Shown here piece by piece: positions 31,072 to 43,525 of a stretch of DNA of 64,000 nucleotides. The stretch is from positions 16,331,501-16,395,500 of the forward strand of contig OX621250.1 in assembly GCA_951640165.1 (NCBI GenBank), read 5' to 3'. The notes beneath the pieces are model-generated. The model had not been told where the DNA came from. It made no database searches and saw only the letters and a program-made list of their open reading frames with translations. The DNA comes from Pseudoips prasinana (taxonomy: Eukaryota; Arthropoda; Insecta; Lepidoptera; Nolidae). The translations under genes were made by a program, and so were the position numbers. The stretch's first letter is position 1; each line of letters begins with the position of its first letter.

Positions 31072-34000
31072 ATATCGTTATCTCACAAACAGAGATGAAA
31101 TAAAACGTAAATATTAGTCATACAATGATTAAAATATTAAATAGTCTATTCGAATAAAATTGCTAAAGTAAGTAGTCACTCACTTTTGTTTTTATATTTT
31201 GTATAAGCACGACACCTTTATCACTCAGCACTTTTGATGCAGCCGTACAAGTACATTGAAGGCGTACTGCTACCCCGGCCGGGTCCGTATTACATCAGCA
31301 AATGTAAAAGAGAGAACTCGATCTTGCCACGGTCAGAGCAAAAGAAATTCTCGTGTGTATTGATTCGGTACATAAAAGTCCACACGAGTCGTTAAGTTAA
31401 ATAAAATCTAATACATATTACATCCGTATTACCTAGATTGAAGTTCATGGAGTCGAATCGAGAGTAACTGTTTATATAGATAAATCTCGAATACCCGTTT
31501 ATTTAAAAATATATTGAGAGATAGTTATGGTACAGAGACATTTTGTCCTTGTCATTCAAATTTAGTTTTACGATCGATGTCTTAATAAATTAATGAATAG
31601 GGGACAAATCTTTATTCCGTATTAATACGATTTTGATTTCTTTGCTGCTTTTTTTATTTTCTTTGCTTTATACTACGGAATGTAGTCACTTCTCTTTTAT
31701 ATATATATTTTTAATTTCCGATTTAAAAGGGGGGATTGGTATTAATACAATTCATATGTATGTACATGCGTTTGTATAACTCTATGTCTGCGTGTCCGTC
31801 TATCATTTGAGCTTTACGATAGTTTAAATGGCTTTTTTATGCAAAAGTTCGTTTAATCGTGATGATTCTTATGATTCGTGACAATTGATCCAATAAGCTT
31901 CAAAAGATTGAGTTATTTTTGTAATTGAAATCGGGTTTCATGATTTTTCGGTTATTTTACCTTAATAATTTGTCGTGCTTGTTTTTCTCAAAACGGGCAA
32001 ACACCAAACGGGCAATTTACCCAGACATGAAACGTAGCTAAATTGGTTTTTCGCCCCTCAAAACTACCACTAAGGTTATTGATCGAAATCTTTAGAGCCG
32101 TTTTCCACACTATAATGTTGAATTGTATAATCAATTGGAAATTCATACATTTATTCTACGACAAGTTTTATTATTATCATAAAAATTATATTATTTTGGA
32201 ATCTAACGACCTAAGGTATTTAACGGAACGTTTGCATAGAAGAAGTAAGTATTTCTCAATTCAAAAACCTTGGTTTTGCTAATAAAAGTATTGCAACTGG
32301 ATTGCCACTACCTTAAATAGCTCAGGGATGTCAAGACAGTATAAACAATTTATAATTTAAGCTGTCATGTAACACCCTCATCTATTCAGCCGTGTAATAG
32401 CCGTGGTAATTAGTGTCGTAATCCATTGTATTTCGTTCTATATTTACTATCTTTATATTTATCTCTAGTTAATATTCCGGATAGTAGTTAGTACCCGAAA
32501 TATCAACACTCTTTGATATTGGCGAAATAATGCGTAGAAGACGTAAATACGAGTAAATTAGTCTTAGAATTGAGCATTGAATAAATAGTTCGTTAAATAA
32601 CTAAATTCGAAGCATCTACCTAAACCCTATAATCTTACATTACACATGTTTCCATATAAGCGCAAAATCTTCTTCCTATTGTGTAGAAACGAGTCGACAA
32701 TCCAGTCCGAGAGAAACGGGGTCAAGAAATTTATTTCTGGGTAGACTAAGACTATGACTACGTACGTAGGTATACTAACTTTCATTTTAGACTTGATCTA
32801 ACAGTTTACAGCACGAAATGTTTATAAGATTCGCAGAAAATGACGACGGCGTTTTTAAACAATACTTTTTCTTTTGTTCTTTCTGATTTAGCATATCATT
32901 ATTTGGAATAACATTAATTCTTAGTACAATACGTTGTTCGATATTTATTACTTATTTTGGGCGCTAAAGTTTTAGGACTTGTGGATTTTGGTATCAAGTC
33001 CTAATTTCCTATCGAGGGGAATATTATTCAACCGAAGTAAATTAATTTGGCAACAGCTGAATCATAATAGCTTATAAAATGAACTCTTTCTTTAAGTGAA
33101 GGCATTACTTAACTTCACAGTTTTTAGTTTAGTGGTTTATTATACAGATCTCGTGGCAAGCAGAAGATACTTCCATGCGTTCTAACAATTTTGCCATTTC
33201 TATTACTACAGCACTAACAATTAAAAAAAAACTACTAAAATAGTATATACGCGATGTCTTACGCTAAATCTTTGGAATTTGATAGGTTGGCTTATCAAAT
33301 TCCAAAGATTTAGCGTAAGACATTTTTACTGGCTAAATTGTGACACCCATTTTGCTCTACTAAGAAGTGAAGTTCTTGTCTAACTTTCTAATTAATATCG
33401 TTGAGGGTTAAGAAATAATTGTACCGGGGGCCTGTCTCAAATCACAGCGTAGACCCTTTTTTTCTGTCTTACTAGCGAACATACCTCTCCCGTATGTCCG
33501 CTAGTAATAAGTTCTATTAATAAAAGTCAATCTACTCATAAAAATTAATGACTTTTAGAAAATCAATTTGCAAAATGTGTCTATTTTGCCATAAAAAAAA
33601 ACATTAGAATTAACTGACGCAGTTTGTATTTACGTGAAACGGTGTATATTACAGACATAATTGTTTAACAATGGCGACTCCTATAGTTCAAGGCAACTAT
33701 ACTTATGCCAAGATCCGATAATAAAATAATGGATAGTTTTATCTACGAAAAGTTAATCTCAGTATTCAACAACATAAAGACATAATGTAACTATAATATT
33801 ACAAAGGGAATAGTGCATGTGACTATCCTATCCTGTCCTATTTATACTCATGCGACATTATCATATTTATACATAGTAAAAAGTACGCCTCTGTTCCAGC
33901 TATGGGTAAACACAAACATTAATTTGACCATCATCGTTCAAATTGGAAAATCTTTAATTTAATCAACTAGCGCGGATAAAGTGCACCCTCTACCAATCCA

Positions 34001-34127
34001 GGGTAGATACTATATCATAACGGTAAAGTATATACCCTGTCTATCAACAATATATATATACAAGTACACCAATCTTAAAAATTAGTATCTTACCCTGCAA
34101 TCTGTCTGCTCAAGTTCCTATAGCGAA
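31072..34127. other. Three-kilobase gene-free stretch, mostly unique
   Basis: The longest stretch here without recognisable transposons. No frame with protein features. It holds the 31-bp-arm hairpin at 33254-33323. A GC-richer patch at 31240-31330 (CTACCCCGGCCGGGTCCG) is unassigned. Confidence 0.5.
33254..33323. repeat. Perfect 70-nt hairpin (31-bp arms, 8-nt loop)
   Basis: Left arm 33254-33284 and right arm 33293-33323 are exact reverse complements around GGTTGGCT. The stem has no bulges. There is no TA or other flanking duplication that I can see and no second copy in the window. Confidence 0.9.
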
Positions 34128-34190
34128 TATGAACAAACCGTCCACCACATTGGGAGTGTGGGCTCTGGCGAAATGAGCGTGGAGAGGCTG
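34128..34190 (+). pseudogene. Short scrap of the R1-like LINE seen at 9483
   Basis: GCGAATATGAACAAACCGTCC, then TTGGGAGTGTGGGCTCTGGC, corresponds to the C-terminal NEYEQTAHH...LWEC segment with small deletions. Confidence 0.65.
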
Positions 34191-34933
34191 TGACTAAATT
34201 ACAGCGATTGATTTTACTGCGTATGTCGAGTATAAGCTTTTTATTGTATTTTTGATAGCTTACCACATGACTGACAGAGCCAACCTGAAGCTTAGAAGCT
34301 ACTAAGAACTAATATTGTAGGATATATCTTCTTTTTAGAAGACAGTCTTTAAATAACCATAGTGGCTAAACCACAATACTTAACATATTCCAACATTCCT
34401 TTAAGAATGGAAAGATGCATGAATTTGTGTCAATTAGCATTAATCTCATCCGGTTGCGGCTATACTCTGGGGTCCAGGAAACTTGCGTATGCGCATATTG
34501 CTAATAACTTGAGCGTGCTAATGGCACATGTCTTTAGAAAATGAAAACTACATTTCATTGCTTATAGCAGCTATGTTTCACTCAATTTAAATACGGTAGG
34601 TTTTTAATGGTACACAAAATGGCTTGGGTGTTAATTGATATTGGTCATCACTAATTATTGCTTACTACATTTATAGTTAAGAATAAAAAAAACATTTGTT
34701 TTCATATTTTGCTTTCCTTTTACAATTCATCAAAAGACTATTAATTCCCAAGTACGGTACTTGGGAATTAAATTCCAGTATCGCAGGGGACTTCATTTTG
34801 TATGAAATATTTTTATAACAAACCTTATTTTGTTGCACCCCTGCTACTATTGAATTTACAGTTGTAATGTACAACGGGTGGTCTTATCGTCTTAAGCTAT
34901 CACTGCCAGTCAATCTTTGGATGGATAGGAAGA
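34191..34933. other. Gene-free stretch
   Basis: Contains a small palindrome (AATTCCCAAGTA / TACTTGGGAATT near 34740-34770). No gene is seen. Ends at the first patch of the A-rich array. Confidence 0.5.
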
Positions 34934-35050
34934 AATTACAAAAATAAAATAAAATACATTACAAAAAATAAAATACAATACAAAAATAAAATAAAATACA
35001 AAAAATATAAAATACATAACAAAAATAAAAATAAAAAACAATACAAAAAA
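34934..35050. repeat. A-rich tandem array, segment 1
   Basis: Variants of AAAATAAAATACAATACAA. This outlying patch is separated from the main array by a retrotransposon at 35051-36640. Confidence 0.85.
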
Positions 35051-36640
35051 GACGGTCACTGGACGCGTGTTGGCGGCTGCAGTGACCGTTGTGGTGCCCA
35101 AATAAACGCAAAATGAGCTCAGTGAACACCATTTCAATGCTAAATAACAAGCGTGATCTGTTGCTGGGCAACAGTGAAGCATGCGGTTGCTACGAGCGAC
35201 AACCACTGTCCACTGCTGCAGTGCCGCGCAATTGGCTCCACGTACGCCTCAAGATTGCAAGCCACCAATCAACTAATAAAATTACGTGTCTGCTCAGATC
35301 TCCAAAAAAAATTAGACCACCGTGCAGAGTTTGCGCAGCACAGTTGACAACGGTGTGTCAACGCCAAAAAGACTATAATTTATTTTCCTTTTAGTATAGT
35401 ATATAAGTTTATTTTATTATTTTCTAGCTTAGTTTACTTTCTTTTGCAGGTTTTGTGAGTTTTAATTGTTTATACCGTGATACATTTTCAATTTTGTATG
35501 CCGGATATACCGCAGAGTGCCCAGCTTAACGGCAATGAAGCCAGTGACCAATGTGGTGTCTCGCTGGACGGACTCGTGCAGTGCCTTGATTGTACCCAGG
35601 TACGCTTTTTTAAGGGTCAGAGAGGCCTAAAAATCCACTAGGGAAAATGTCACAAAATTAATAACATCCAACTTTCGGCCCCAAATTATACTCAAAATTC
35701 GTCTTCTAATCACTTTCATTTAGGTCAACCTTTTGAGAAAATTCGTTCTGATGCTAAAGTCACAAAACGCATTTTGAAAATTATCCCTCGTGGTGCTCGT
35801 CTATCTGTCGCAACAGCTCTTTCAAAGGCAATTAAAGTTGTTATTGAAAATAACACAAAACGTAGTTGGGAACATTTACTTTTCTTCCCGTATGCTGTAT
35901 TTCATGTTAGTTCTGAAAGAAATAGTAACTAAATCTTTAACAACTAAAATTAAAGAAAACTGCGTGAGTACCGTGGAGGAACCACATTTATTTTTAGAAA
36001 GTATCTCGGCCACCACTCAAAATTCAAAATTTACCATGAAATCAGTGAGTGAGGATGCTATCTGCAATCTCGTGGAGAGCAAGCTTGGCGATGGTGATTT
36101 AAAAGGTGCTGCACGCATTTTGTTCTCCAAAGATGCAATAGCGCCCGGTAATAGAGAAACTCTTTTGGCTTTAGAGGAAAAACATCCACCGCCAGCAGCA
36201 AACCTTCTTCTTCCTGAGGCTCCAACAGATTTTGATGAAATGGGCTTTGCAATATCTGCACAGGAAGTAACTCTAGCAGTGGCTTCATTCCAAAGTGGGT
36301 CCGCAGGAGGTATTGATGCTCTGAGACCACAACATTTGAAAGATTTGTTGTGTGGTAGCAATGGAGAAACGTGCGATATTCTTTTAAGGAACCTAACGGA
36401 ATTGGTTAACCTAATGCTATCAGGCCGAGTTAACACAGATATATGCAAAATTCTTTACGGTGCCAATCTTTGTGCCCTTAAGAAAAAAGATGGTAGCATT
36501 AGACCAATCGCCGTTGGACTGACATATCGCCGCCTTGTAGCTAAAATCTGCTGCAAAAAGATCGCTCCTCAATTGGAAAAACAGTTCCAACCTATACAAC
36601 TTGGTTTCGGTTCGAGAGGAGGAGATAGCAATCTACCATA
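35051..36640 (+). mobile_element. Zinc-finger non-LTR retrotransposon, 3'-truncated by the array
   Basis: Bounded on both sides by the A-rich array. The first 450 bp resemble a 5' UTR, with a CGGTCACTG/CAGTGACCG inverted repeat near 35053-35090. The coding part begins at 35498 and is cut at 36640 within the RT fingers. 3' truncation is unusual for a LINE and suggests deletion or array exchange after insertion. Confidence 0.65.
35498..36637 (+). pseudogene. Zinc-finger RT protein of a non-LTR element, broken
   Basis: From the ATG at 35498 the frame gives a C2H2-type finger, QCLDCTQVRFFKGQRGLKIH, whose last His lies just past an in-frame TAG (35639-35641). KRILKIIPRGARLSVATALS and WEHLLFFPYAVFHV follow. 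This frame ends at TAA 35930. The sequence continues one frame over (shift near 35905) as LTTKIKENC, AICNLVESKLGDGDLKGAAR and AFSI-like spacer. The RT fingers follow: EVTLAVASFQSGSAGGIDAL, RPQHLKDLL, and then GANLCALKKKDGSIRPIAVG and YRRLVAKI. No YADD box remains, as the copy stops at 36640. The finger plus RT order fits an R2/NeSL-like or related clade. The clade is not certain. Confidence 0.7.
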
Positions 36641-38612
36641 CAAAAAATGAAATACAATACAAAAATAAAACACAATACAAAAAAAATACAATTAAAAAAA
36701 TAAAAGACAAAATTAAAATAAAATACAATTTATATACAATAAATAAAATAAATACAATACAAAAAATAAAATACAATACAAAAATAAAATACAATACAAT
36801 ACAAAAAACGAAATACAATATAATAATAAAATACAATACAAAAAGTAAAATTCATAAATAAAATAAAATACAATACAAAGAGTAAAATACAATACGATAC
36901 AAAAAATAAAATACAATACAATACAAAAAATAAAATACAATACAAAAATAAAACACAATACAAAAAATTAAACACAATTCAAAAAATAAAATAAAATACG
37001 GTACAAAAAATAAAAAAACAATACAAAAAATAAAATAAAATAAAATACAAAAAATAAAATACAATACAAAAAATAAAATACAATACAAAAAAATAAATAA
37101 ACTACAATACAAAAAATTAAATACAATAAAATATCAAAAGTAAAATACAATATAAAACTAAAATACAATACAATACAAAAAATAAAATAAAATACCTGAC
37201 AAAAAATAAAATAATATACAAAAAATAAAAAAAACATAAAAATAAAATACAATACAGAAAATATAATACAATAATAAATAAAATACAATACAAAAATTAA
37301 AATTAAATACAATACAAAAATAATATAAAAAACAAAACACAAAATTAAATACAAACCAAAAAATAAACTAAAATACAATACAAAAAGTAAAATTAAATAC
37401 AAAACTTAAAAACAACACAAAAAATTAAATAGAATACAAAAAATAAAATACAGTACAAAATAATATATTATACAATACACAAATAAAATACAATGCAAAA
37501 ATAAAATACAGTACTAACAATAAAATACAATACTAAAATAAAAGACGAAAATAAAATAAAATACAAGAATAAAATAAAATACGATACAAAAAAAAAATAA
37601 ATTACAATACAAAAAATAAAATAAAATACCTGACAAAAAATAAAATAATATACAAAAAATAAAAAAAACATAAAAATAAAATACAATACAGAAAATATAA
37701 TACAATAATAAATAAAATACAATACAAAAATTAAAATTAATAACAATACAAAAATAATATAAAAAACAAAACACAAAATTAAATACAAACCAAAAAATAA
37801 ACTAAAATACAATACAAAAAGTAAAATTAAATACAAAACTTAAAAACAACACAAAAAATTAAATAGAATACAAAAAATAAAATACAGTACAAAATAATAT
37901 ATTATACAATACACAAATAAAATACAATGCAAAAATAAAATACAGTACTAACAATAAAATACAATACAAAAATAAAAGACGAAAATAAAATAAAATACAA
38001 GAATAAAATAAAATACGATACAAAAAAAAAAAAATTACAATACAAAAAAAAATATACAATACAAAAAATAAAATTAAATACAACACAAAAAATTACATAC
38101 AATACAAAAAATAAAATTCAGTACAAAACATATAATACAATACAAAAATAAAATACAATACAAAAAATAAAATACAGTACAAAAAATAAATTACAATACA
38201 AAATAGAAAGACAAAAATAAAATTAAATAAAATACATAAATAAAATAAAATACGACACAAAAAATAAAATACAATACAAAAATAAAATACAATATAAAAA
38301 ACAAATACAATATAAAAAATAAAAGACAAAAATAAAATAAAATAAAATACATAAATAAAATACAATACAAAAAATAAAATAATATACAAAAATAAAATAA
38401 AAAACAATACAAAAAATTAAATACAGTTAAAAAAATAAACTAAAATACAATACAAAAAAATAAAAAAACAATACAAAAAATAAAATACAATACAAAAAAT
38501 AAAATACAATACAAAAAATAAAATAAAATACAAAAATTAAAAACAACAAAAATTAAATACAATACAATAAATAAAATACAGTACAAAATATAAAATACAT
38601 TACAAAAATAAA
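36641..38612. repeat. A-rich tandem array, segment 2
   Basis: About 2 kb of degenerate 19-20-bp units near AAAATAAAATACAATACAA. Because the minus strand of the unit lacks TAA, TAG and TGA, long Phe/Tyr/Leu/Ile/Cys-rich open frames appear on that strand in all phases; these are not genes. It contains a 434-bp higher-order duplication. Confidence 0.95.
37167..38034. repeat. 434-bp higher-order duplication within the array
   Basis: The block from about 37167 to 37600 is repeated at about 37601 to 38034. The variant AAAATACCTGACAAAAAATA marks the two copies at offset 434. Irregular variants (TAAATAGAATAC, CAATACACAAATAAAATAC, TACAATGC) are shared in order, so the pair arose by a recent duplication. 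Differences are few. Confidence 0.9.
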
Positions 38613-39822
38613 CATACATACATACATAGACCTGTTTCCCAGAGGGGTAGGCAGAGACAACGGATTTCCATTTGTCACGATCTTTGCATACTTCTTTTGC
38701 CTCAATTACTGTCATTATATTCTTCATACATGCTCGCCGGCTTAGGGTACTTCTGACCTGCCCTTTCTTGAGAACATCTCCAATTTGGTCAGAGAATGTT
38801 CGACGTGGTCTTCCCCTTCCGGTTGTCCCATTCACACAGGCCAGGTATACTTCTTTTGTCAATCTTCTTTCATTCATCCTTTCGAAATGGCCAAACCATC
38901 TCAGCATGCCTTTTTCAATCTTTGTGACTACATCCTCTTTCACACCACAACGCACTCTTACATCAGTATTTCGAATTCTGTCTCTCAAAGTCACACCACA
39001 CATACTTCTCAGAGCTCTCATTTCCACTGCATTTATTTTACTTTCATTCTTTTTCTGCCATACCCAACTTTCACTTCCATACATTAAAGTTGGCACTAAC
39101 ACTCCATCGTGCACGGCTAGTCGAGCCTTCTTTGATACTTGCCAGCTACTCATAAAGGCGTGTAGTGCCCCATTCACTCTGTTCCCCACATTTACTCTTC
39201 TAACAATATCTTTTTCATATTTCCCATCTCTCGTAAACAAAGTTCCCAAATATACAAACTCATTCACCTGTTCGACTTTCTCTCCTCCAATCACAATATC
39301 ATACGCTGTCATGTATTCATCCCTCTCAAATACCATTACTTTCGTCTTACCTACATTCATTTTCATCCATATCCTTTCAAAAGATTCATGCATACTTGTT
39401 ACCATCACCTGCAACTCGTCTGCCGATGATGCAAGTAAAACTTGATCATCAGCGTAAAGCAGACATTTGATGAGTAACTCATTCATCCTTACACCGCATG
39501 CACTTTCTTTCAAATCTTTTAAACAGCTATCCATGAATAGGTTAAACAACCACGGTGACGCTACACATCCCTGTCTAACACCGTTTTGGATGCTAAACCA
39601 CTCGGTGTATGACCCGTTAATCCTCACGCAAGCTCTGGAATCCCTATAAAGAGATTTCAGTGCTTGAACAAGGTTGTCGTTCAACCCATACATGGACAGT
39701 ACCGACCATAGTTCACTCCTCAACACTCTATCGTAGGCCTTTTCTAAGTCTACGAAGGCACAGTAAACCTTTTGGTTTTTGCCCAAAAACTTCTCTACTA
39801 TGCTTCGCAGAGAAAAGACCTG
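38613..39822 (-). pseudogene. RTE ORF2, C-terminal part (RT palm to C-terminus)
   Basis: From 39822 the frame reads [13 protein letters not shown], then [16 protein letters not shown] with the first catalytic Asp, [30 protein letters not shown] (catalytic YADD) and [11 protein letters not shown]. It continues with [23 protein letters not shown] thumb residues (MYGSESWVW), [24 protein letters not shown] and [13 protein letters not shown]. The normal stop after SAYPSGKQ is lost, so the frame drifts into the array until 38440. The remaining 400 codons are uninterrupted. Alone it lacks the RT fingers, which lie beyond the transposon insert. Confidence 0.9.
39820..39822. other. Left target-site duplication (CTG)
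   Basis: CTG at 39820-39822 and again at 43740-43742 flank the 3.9-kb transposon. On the minus strand it is one CAG codon of the RTE frame, in phase in both coding halves. Confidence 0.85.
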
Positions 39823-41180
39823 GGGGCCTACTCTCTTTCTCCGAATCGAAACTTCGTTAACGAACTATATTGAAACGAAGTTTTGCAAGTGACCCTACTC
39901 TATTTCATTTTCGGATTCACACTTGTAGTTCGCTTCCATAGACTATTTTACGTGAACGATTGTTTTGAACTATATAGTGTGGGGATTTAAGTTTCTCATT
40001 TTGGTAAACTACGGTTTGGACTTTTTTTAAAATTATTATATGAATTGGCTTTGTATTTTAATTTAAAATTAATCTTGTAGTTTTTTAAGCATTTATTGTT
40101 ATTTTAATGCAGAAATTATAAATACAGAAATTTAAAATATATTTCCAAAGATATCAACCGCGATTATATAAATACCCCTTTTATTGACGTTATAAACCGG
40201 CTAATGTGAAGAGTACTATTTCATATAAACGATCGGTAGAATATGCGACATTAAAAAACATCCGTATATTCACGGAATGTCATCAAACGCCATAGCAACA
40301 TAGTTTGTTATATTCTCTTTGGTTGACCATCTTGATTGAAGGATTTTTTATTTGGATTCTTTAATAAATTAATAGTCTTGTGTTAATAATTACGTTTTCA
40401 GGTGCTTTTTACATTTTTCGCAACCGCAAAGTTACAAGGAGTACCTACTGTATGTTCTCCACAAATGACCAAAAGTTGTGGTTTCGATTAATACAATTCG
40501 TAAGTAAATATCTTAAATACACATAAATATTTATTTTATACTAAAAGTACGGCCTATTCGTAATAATAAGCATTCGTAACATCTTTTCAGTATGAAATGT
40601 CAGTAGTCAAGCAATTGGAAGGCAACTACCGAACTTTAAACAGCCGCAATTGCCCGAAAAAGTTTTGGAGTATGTAGAACACATAGAGGACTATAGCCAG
40701 CACACACAACTCTTAGAAAGTGCAAGTTAACCATCAGTGTCATAAGAAACCCTGACTTTCACAAGTTGTAAGTATTTCTTTGAAGTATTTTCAGTATTCA
40801 ATATTGTAAAAAAATTGTATACATGACAAAACATAAAGGTACTTTTTTTGTTAGTAGGTATATTTGTATGAAATAGCTTTCCAATTTATGGTTAGTAATG
40901 AAAATTTTACTTTAGCATCCAATAAACATAACTAGGTACTTGCATTATATAAAAAAGTTATTATGAATTGAATTATTTTATATATAGTGGCATATCTGTG
41001 TCCCCAAAGAGATGGTAGAGATATATTACAACTTTCACATTTTGCCTACTGATGGTCTTAGTCCCACATTATAGGGGGGGAAGGCAATATTTATTTAGAG
41101 ATAATGATGTACTGAATCCATTGAAGAGTCATATTTTTACAGAATATACCTATTTTAAATTGTAATGTTGTTTTTGTTGC

Positions 41181-41351
41181 AGCTATAAAATTTAGGAGGA
41201 AACAATTAGCAGCTGGCATCAGCAGCAGATTGTTACAATTGGAAGAGATGCATGTAGGGAAAGAAATAGTCAGGAACACTGAGCCTGCAGGCATTAAAGG
41301 TGTCCTGTTGAGAGCTGGACTAATGAGAAAATACTTTGATCAATTAAATTG
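41181..41351 (+). pseudogene. Exon-like remnant inside the 3.9-kb transposon
   Basis: A pyrimidine-rich acceptor (TTGTTTTTGTTGCAG, ending 41181) is followed by an open frame reading IKFRRKQLAAGISSRLLQLE, then EMHVGKEIVRNTEPAGIKGV and LLRAGLMRKYFDQLN, stop at 41349-41351. Upstream, at about 40650-40730, another open piece reads LPEKVLEYVEHIEDYSQHTQ before a stop, and could be an earlier exon. I do not recognise either as a known transposase domain. They could be the end of an accessory protein of the autonomous parent element. Confidence 0.45.
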
Positions 41352-43085
41352 ATATCTGCATACTCCACATAATTAACTGTCTGATTAATAGTTTCCAAAC
41401 TCAATTTTGCAATAAGATAGTATATATAGTCTTTGCCCATTAATCGAACAGTCAATTATGAGTTAGTTTTGTAATAAATGTATCACATTGTTATAAACCA
41501 TTGCACTACTATGCCCAACCACTAGCTTGGTGGGCAATGGAAGAATACATTACATTATAGTAACTGTTGTATGTTCTAAACTATTACTTCTAGGTTAAGT
41601 ATGTAAATAAAACAAATATAAAAAGGCTGTTTTTTATTTAACTACAATTTCAAGTAAATTTATATAGTGGGTGATGGATGTCCTAAAACAAAGTGAAAGT
41701 ACATTTATAGCAAATGGTGGCCTCTTTGATCTATGCACACAAATATCTGGCTGAGTGGAAATCAACCCACAACATCCGCTGTGAAAATAATAAATGAAAT
41801 AAAAAAAAGGCACAAGGCACTTTGTGATAATATTTATTCAGTAAAAATTTGCAATGGTTTTCGAATCATTACAATTTTATTCCCTACCTAAAAACATAGT
41901 AACAATCCTTTTTCAAAATAGTAACTTAACATTTAATACAAATTTATCATCTAAAAGTGTTGAATTAAATCTACTCATTCCCAAGCAGTTTTATCATTAA
42001 CATGCCTTGCTACACAATTTTAAACACTGCCCCATAGTAGAGTTACTGATTTTGGGGAGATCAGTAGCATGTGCAACAAGATTATGCTATTTAGAGTATT
42101 TACATTATGAATACAAATACTTTTCTTTATAAATGTATCAATATTTTGTGCAATATCAATATATATAGCAACATAGTCTGCAGGCATTAGGGTTGTCCTG
42201 TTGAGAGCTAGACTAATGAGAAAATACTTTGATCAATTAAATTTATATCTGCATAATTAACTGTCTGATTAACAGTTTCCAAACTCAATTTTGAATAAGA
42301 TAGTATATATATAGTCTTTGCCCATTAATCGAACAGTCAATTATGAGTAAGTTTTTATATTTCATTTAAAATGTCTCATTTGTTTTAATAAATGAATCAC
42401 AATTGTTATAAACAGTTGCACTACTATGCCCCACCATTAGCTTGGTGGGCAATGGAAGAATACATTACATTATAGTAACTGTTGGATGTTCTAAACTATT
42501 ACTTCTAGGTTATGTATGTAAATAAAACAAATATAAAAAGGCTGTGTTTTATTTCATTACAAATTCAAGTAAATTTATATAGTTGGTGATGGATATCCTA
42601 AAACAAAGTGAAAGTATATTTATAGCAAATGGTGGCCTCATTGATCTATGCACACAAATATCTGTCCTGCGTGGAAATCAACCCACAACCTACGCTGTGA
42701 ATATAATAAATGAAATAAAAAAAGGCACAAGGCATAGTCTTAATATTTATTCAGTAAAAATTTGCAATGGTTTTTGAATCATTACAATTTTATTCCCTAC
42801 CTAAAAACACAGTAAGAATCCTTTTTTAAAATAGTAACTAAACATTTAATACAAATTTACCATCTAAAAGTGTTGAATTAAATCTACTCATTCCCAAGCA
42901 GTTTTATCATTAACATGCCTTACTACACAATTTGTAAACACTGCCCCATAGAAGAGTTACTGATTTTGTGGAGATCAGTACCATATGCAACAAGATTATG
43001 CTTATTTAGAGTATTAACATTATGAATACAAAATACTTTTATTTATAAATGTATCAATATTTTTATGCAATATCAATATATATCA
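41283..43085. repeat. Tandem direct duplication, about 0.9 kb, two copies
   Basis: Copy 1 (about 41283-42178) and copy 2 (about 42179-43085) begin CTGCAGGCATTA, run through GTCCTGTTGAGAGCTRGACTAATGAG and TGGTGGGCAATGGAAGAATACATTAC, and end ATATCAATATATAT. Copy 2 has small indels. The duplication includes the 3' half of the exon-like remnant, where copy 2 has lost its frame. Confidence 0.9.
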
Positions 43086-43189
43086 AACTACATAAAAACT
43101 CACTCCTAAATTGGTCAAATTCATCAACAATGCCGTGTGTCTCTGGCATCTTGGTTCTGTAAATGTAATTGTTCCATTTCTTGTTTTAA

Positions 43190-43525
43190 CTATTTTCGGG
43201 AATTTGGTTCACATTTAATTGATTTCTCAGGCGGCACGGATTTCTTTTACGCTCTACACGTTCTTCACCTAAATCAGCCTCATTTGAAAGCATTATTGCA
43301 CCTATTTCAATTAAACTGAATGCAAAATCTATACAAAACAAAACCAAAAGGCACTTTTCTCGAGGTCGGCAATTCGATTCACATTTAAATGATTTCTTAG
43401 GCGGCACCGTTTTCTTCTACGCTCTAAGCATTCTTCACATGAAGCAGGCTCAGTTATAAGCATTCTTGCAGACATTTCAGTTAATATGAAGCAAAATCCA
43501 CATAAACGAAAATCAAAAGGTAGCA
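43190..43525 (-). repeat. Two diverged 172-bp tandem units with a basic peptide signature
   Basis: Each unit, on the minus strand, encodes a similar segment: EERVERKRNPCRLRNQLNVN in one and EECLERRRKRCRLRNHLNVN in the other. Shared peptide despite DNA drift suggests a once-coding exon duplicated in tandem. Function unknown. Confidence 0.55.

Noticed and set aside
35790..35930. Start of the long plus-strand frame at the ATG 35790 as a real start
   Set aside because: Its first 40 or so codons are in the wrong phase. The conserved KRILKIIPRGARLSVATAL text lies in the other frame, so the real coding start is at 35498 with a frameshift near 35905.
36641..38612. Many long minus-strand open frames rich in Phe, Tyr, Leu, Ile and Cys (also at 44777-48250 and 52576-53906)
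   Set aside because: The minus strand of the A-rich unit contains no TAA, TAG or TGA, so all phases stay open by composition. The peptides only echo the repeat.
38672..39445. 257-codon plus-strand frame opposite the RTE ORF2
   Set aside because: Shadow of the real minus-strand reverse transcriptase frame, which carries YADD and other RT motifs.
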